In this document: positions 6,304 through 6,650 of the stretch, one piece after another
Position numbering within the stretch: the first letter of the stretch is position 1
How the letters are laid out: each line of letters starts with the position of its first letter
Assembly: GCA_030550295.1 (NCBI GenBank)
Contig: JAUQPQ010000081.1
Span: forward strand, 1 to 6,650
Source of the DNA: Chloroflexota bacterium
GTDB lineage: Bacteria; Chloroflexota; Dehalococcoidia; SM23-28-2; HRBIN24
DNA length: 6,650 bases
Direction of reading: 5' to 3'
Notes under the pieces: generated by a model
The model's database searches: none
Told to the model about the DNA's origin: nothing
What the model saw: only the letters and a program-made list of their open reading frames with translations
Position numbers and translations under genes: made by a program

Positions 6304-6650
6304 CTATAGAGGCAAAGGCTGGTCTAACAAGAAAGCCCTTACCACTTGGGCAAACTCCTTGGGGCGCAAGCGGGGCAGGGAGTGGCCAGCGCACGGGAAA
6401 ACGTACAAGTAGCCCTGAGGCAAAGAGCGAATCATCTCTTCACTTATCTTCTGGTCCAAGATGGGGCTGTGCTCCCCCCTTAGCACCAGGGTGGGACACT
6501 GGATACGGGAAAGGGATTCCCAAAGATAATCTATCTCCACAATAGCCGACTTCGTGGTGATCTCGGCGAGGCGTCGGTCGTAGCGGTAGGAATAGGTCCC
6601 GTCTTCGTTGAGGAGGAGGGCGTTCTGGATAAGGCGGCGAAGGGAAGGAT
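6304..6650 (-). CDS. Alpha/beta hydrolase, C-terminal part (cut by the window edge)
   Basis: This is the C-terminal end of an alpha/beta-hydrolase-fold enzyme. About 114 codons are visible, and the frame is open to the right edge, so the nucleophile elbow and oxyanion region lie outside. The fold is recognised from the ending typical of the family: SRIQCPTLVLRGEHSPIL (core strand and the loop that usually carries the catalytic acid), an EEMIRSLPQGYLYVFP segment, and then CAGHSLPRLRP with the presumed catalytic histidine of GHS. A final helix, EFAQVVRAFL, follows. The upstream part (LIQNALLLNEDGTYSYRYD) looks like a cap-domain segment with a charged, tyrosine-rich patch. The substrate cannot be told, since esterases, peptidases and haloperoxidase-like members all share this end. 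The stop TAG at 6304-6306 lies 9 bases from the convergent channel stop, so the two transcription units meet almost tail to tail. A GTG at 6540 is only an in-frame codon and not the start. Confidence 0.85.
   Translation of the reverse strand, partial: PSLRRLIQNALLLNEDGTYSYRYDRRLAEITTKSAIVEIDYLWESLSRIQCPTLVLRGEHSPILDQKISEEMIRSLPQGYLYVFPCAGHSLPRLRPKEFAQVVRAFLLDQPLPL

Noticed and set aside
6460..6500. Possible loss of the catalytic acid in the alpha/beta hydrolase (RGEHS where RGADS is common)
   Set aside because: Many members carry Glu in this loop, and the partial sequence does not allow a secure alignment, so no defect can be claimed.

Overview
The window looks like a bacterial chromosome segment of moderately high GC, tightly packed, with no RNA gene, transposon, CRISPR array or phage gene visible. 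The gene content fits a Gram-negative-type or deep-branching bacterium. The DUF6391-type protein, a MoxR-like ATPase of the 'EKLATPD' type and a VWA partner make Chloroflexota (possibly a thermophilic or uncultured lineage) my best guess, but this is an inference from family recall and not demonstrated.

Layout. Left, on the minus strand and read right to left, is a three-gene unit: a DedA/VTT membrane protein (1002-1661), a small two-helix membrane protein of the DUF6391 type (469-1005, start overlapping the DedA stop by 4 bases), and a mechanosensitive channel of the MscS family (from about 439, running off the left edge). All three are membrane proteins. From about 1662 to 1782 lies a divergent promoter region of about 120 bases with a near-consensus -10 box facing right and a perfect 9-base inverted repeat in front of DedA.

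Right of it, on the plus strand, is a second three-gene unit: a MoxR/magnesium-chelatase-like AAA+ ATPase with a Cys-rich insert (1783-3186), a 689-residue protein with a long helical N-terminal part and a C-terminal von Willebrand factor A domain (3205-5274), and a two-helix potassium channel with a cytoplasmic RCK/TrkA domain (5278-6294). The gaps are 18 and 3 bases, so this is very probably one transcript. The ATPase and VWA protein form the recurrent MoxR-VWA pair (compare ChlI/ChlD, RavA/ViaA, CbbQ/CbbO, NorQ/NorD), and the third gene is a candidate client or partner. At the right edge is the C-terminal part of an alpha/beta hydrolase on the minus strand, convergent with the channel gene and 9 bases from it.

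Most notable points: the MoxR-VWA-channel linkage; an internal start with a good ribosome binding site in the channel gene, exactly where the archaeal channel MthK has one that yields free RCK domains; an altered selectivity filter (TVGFR); and the dyad over the DedA start region.
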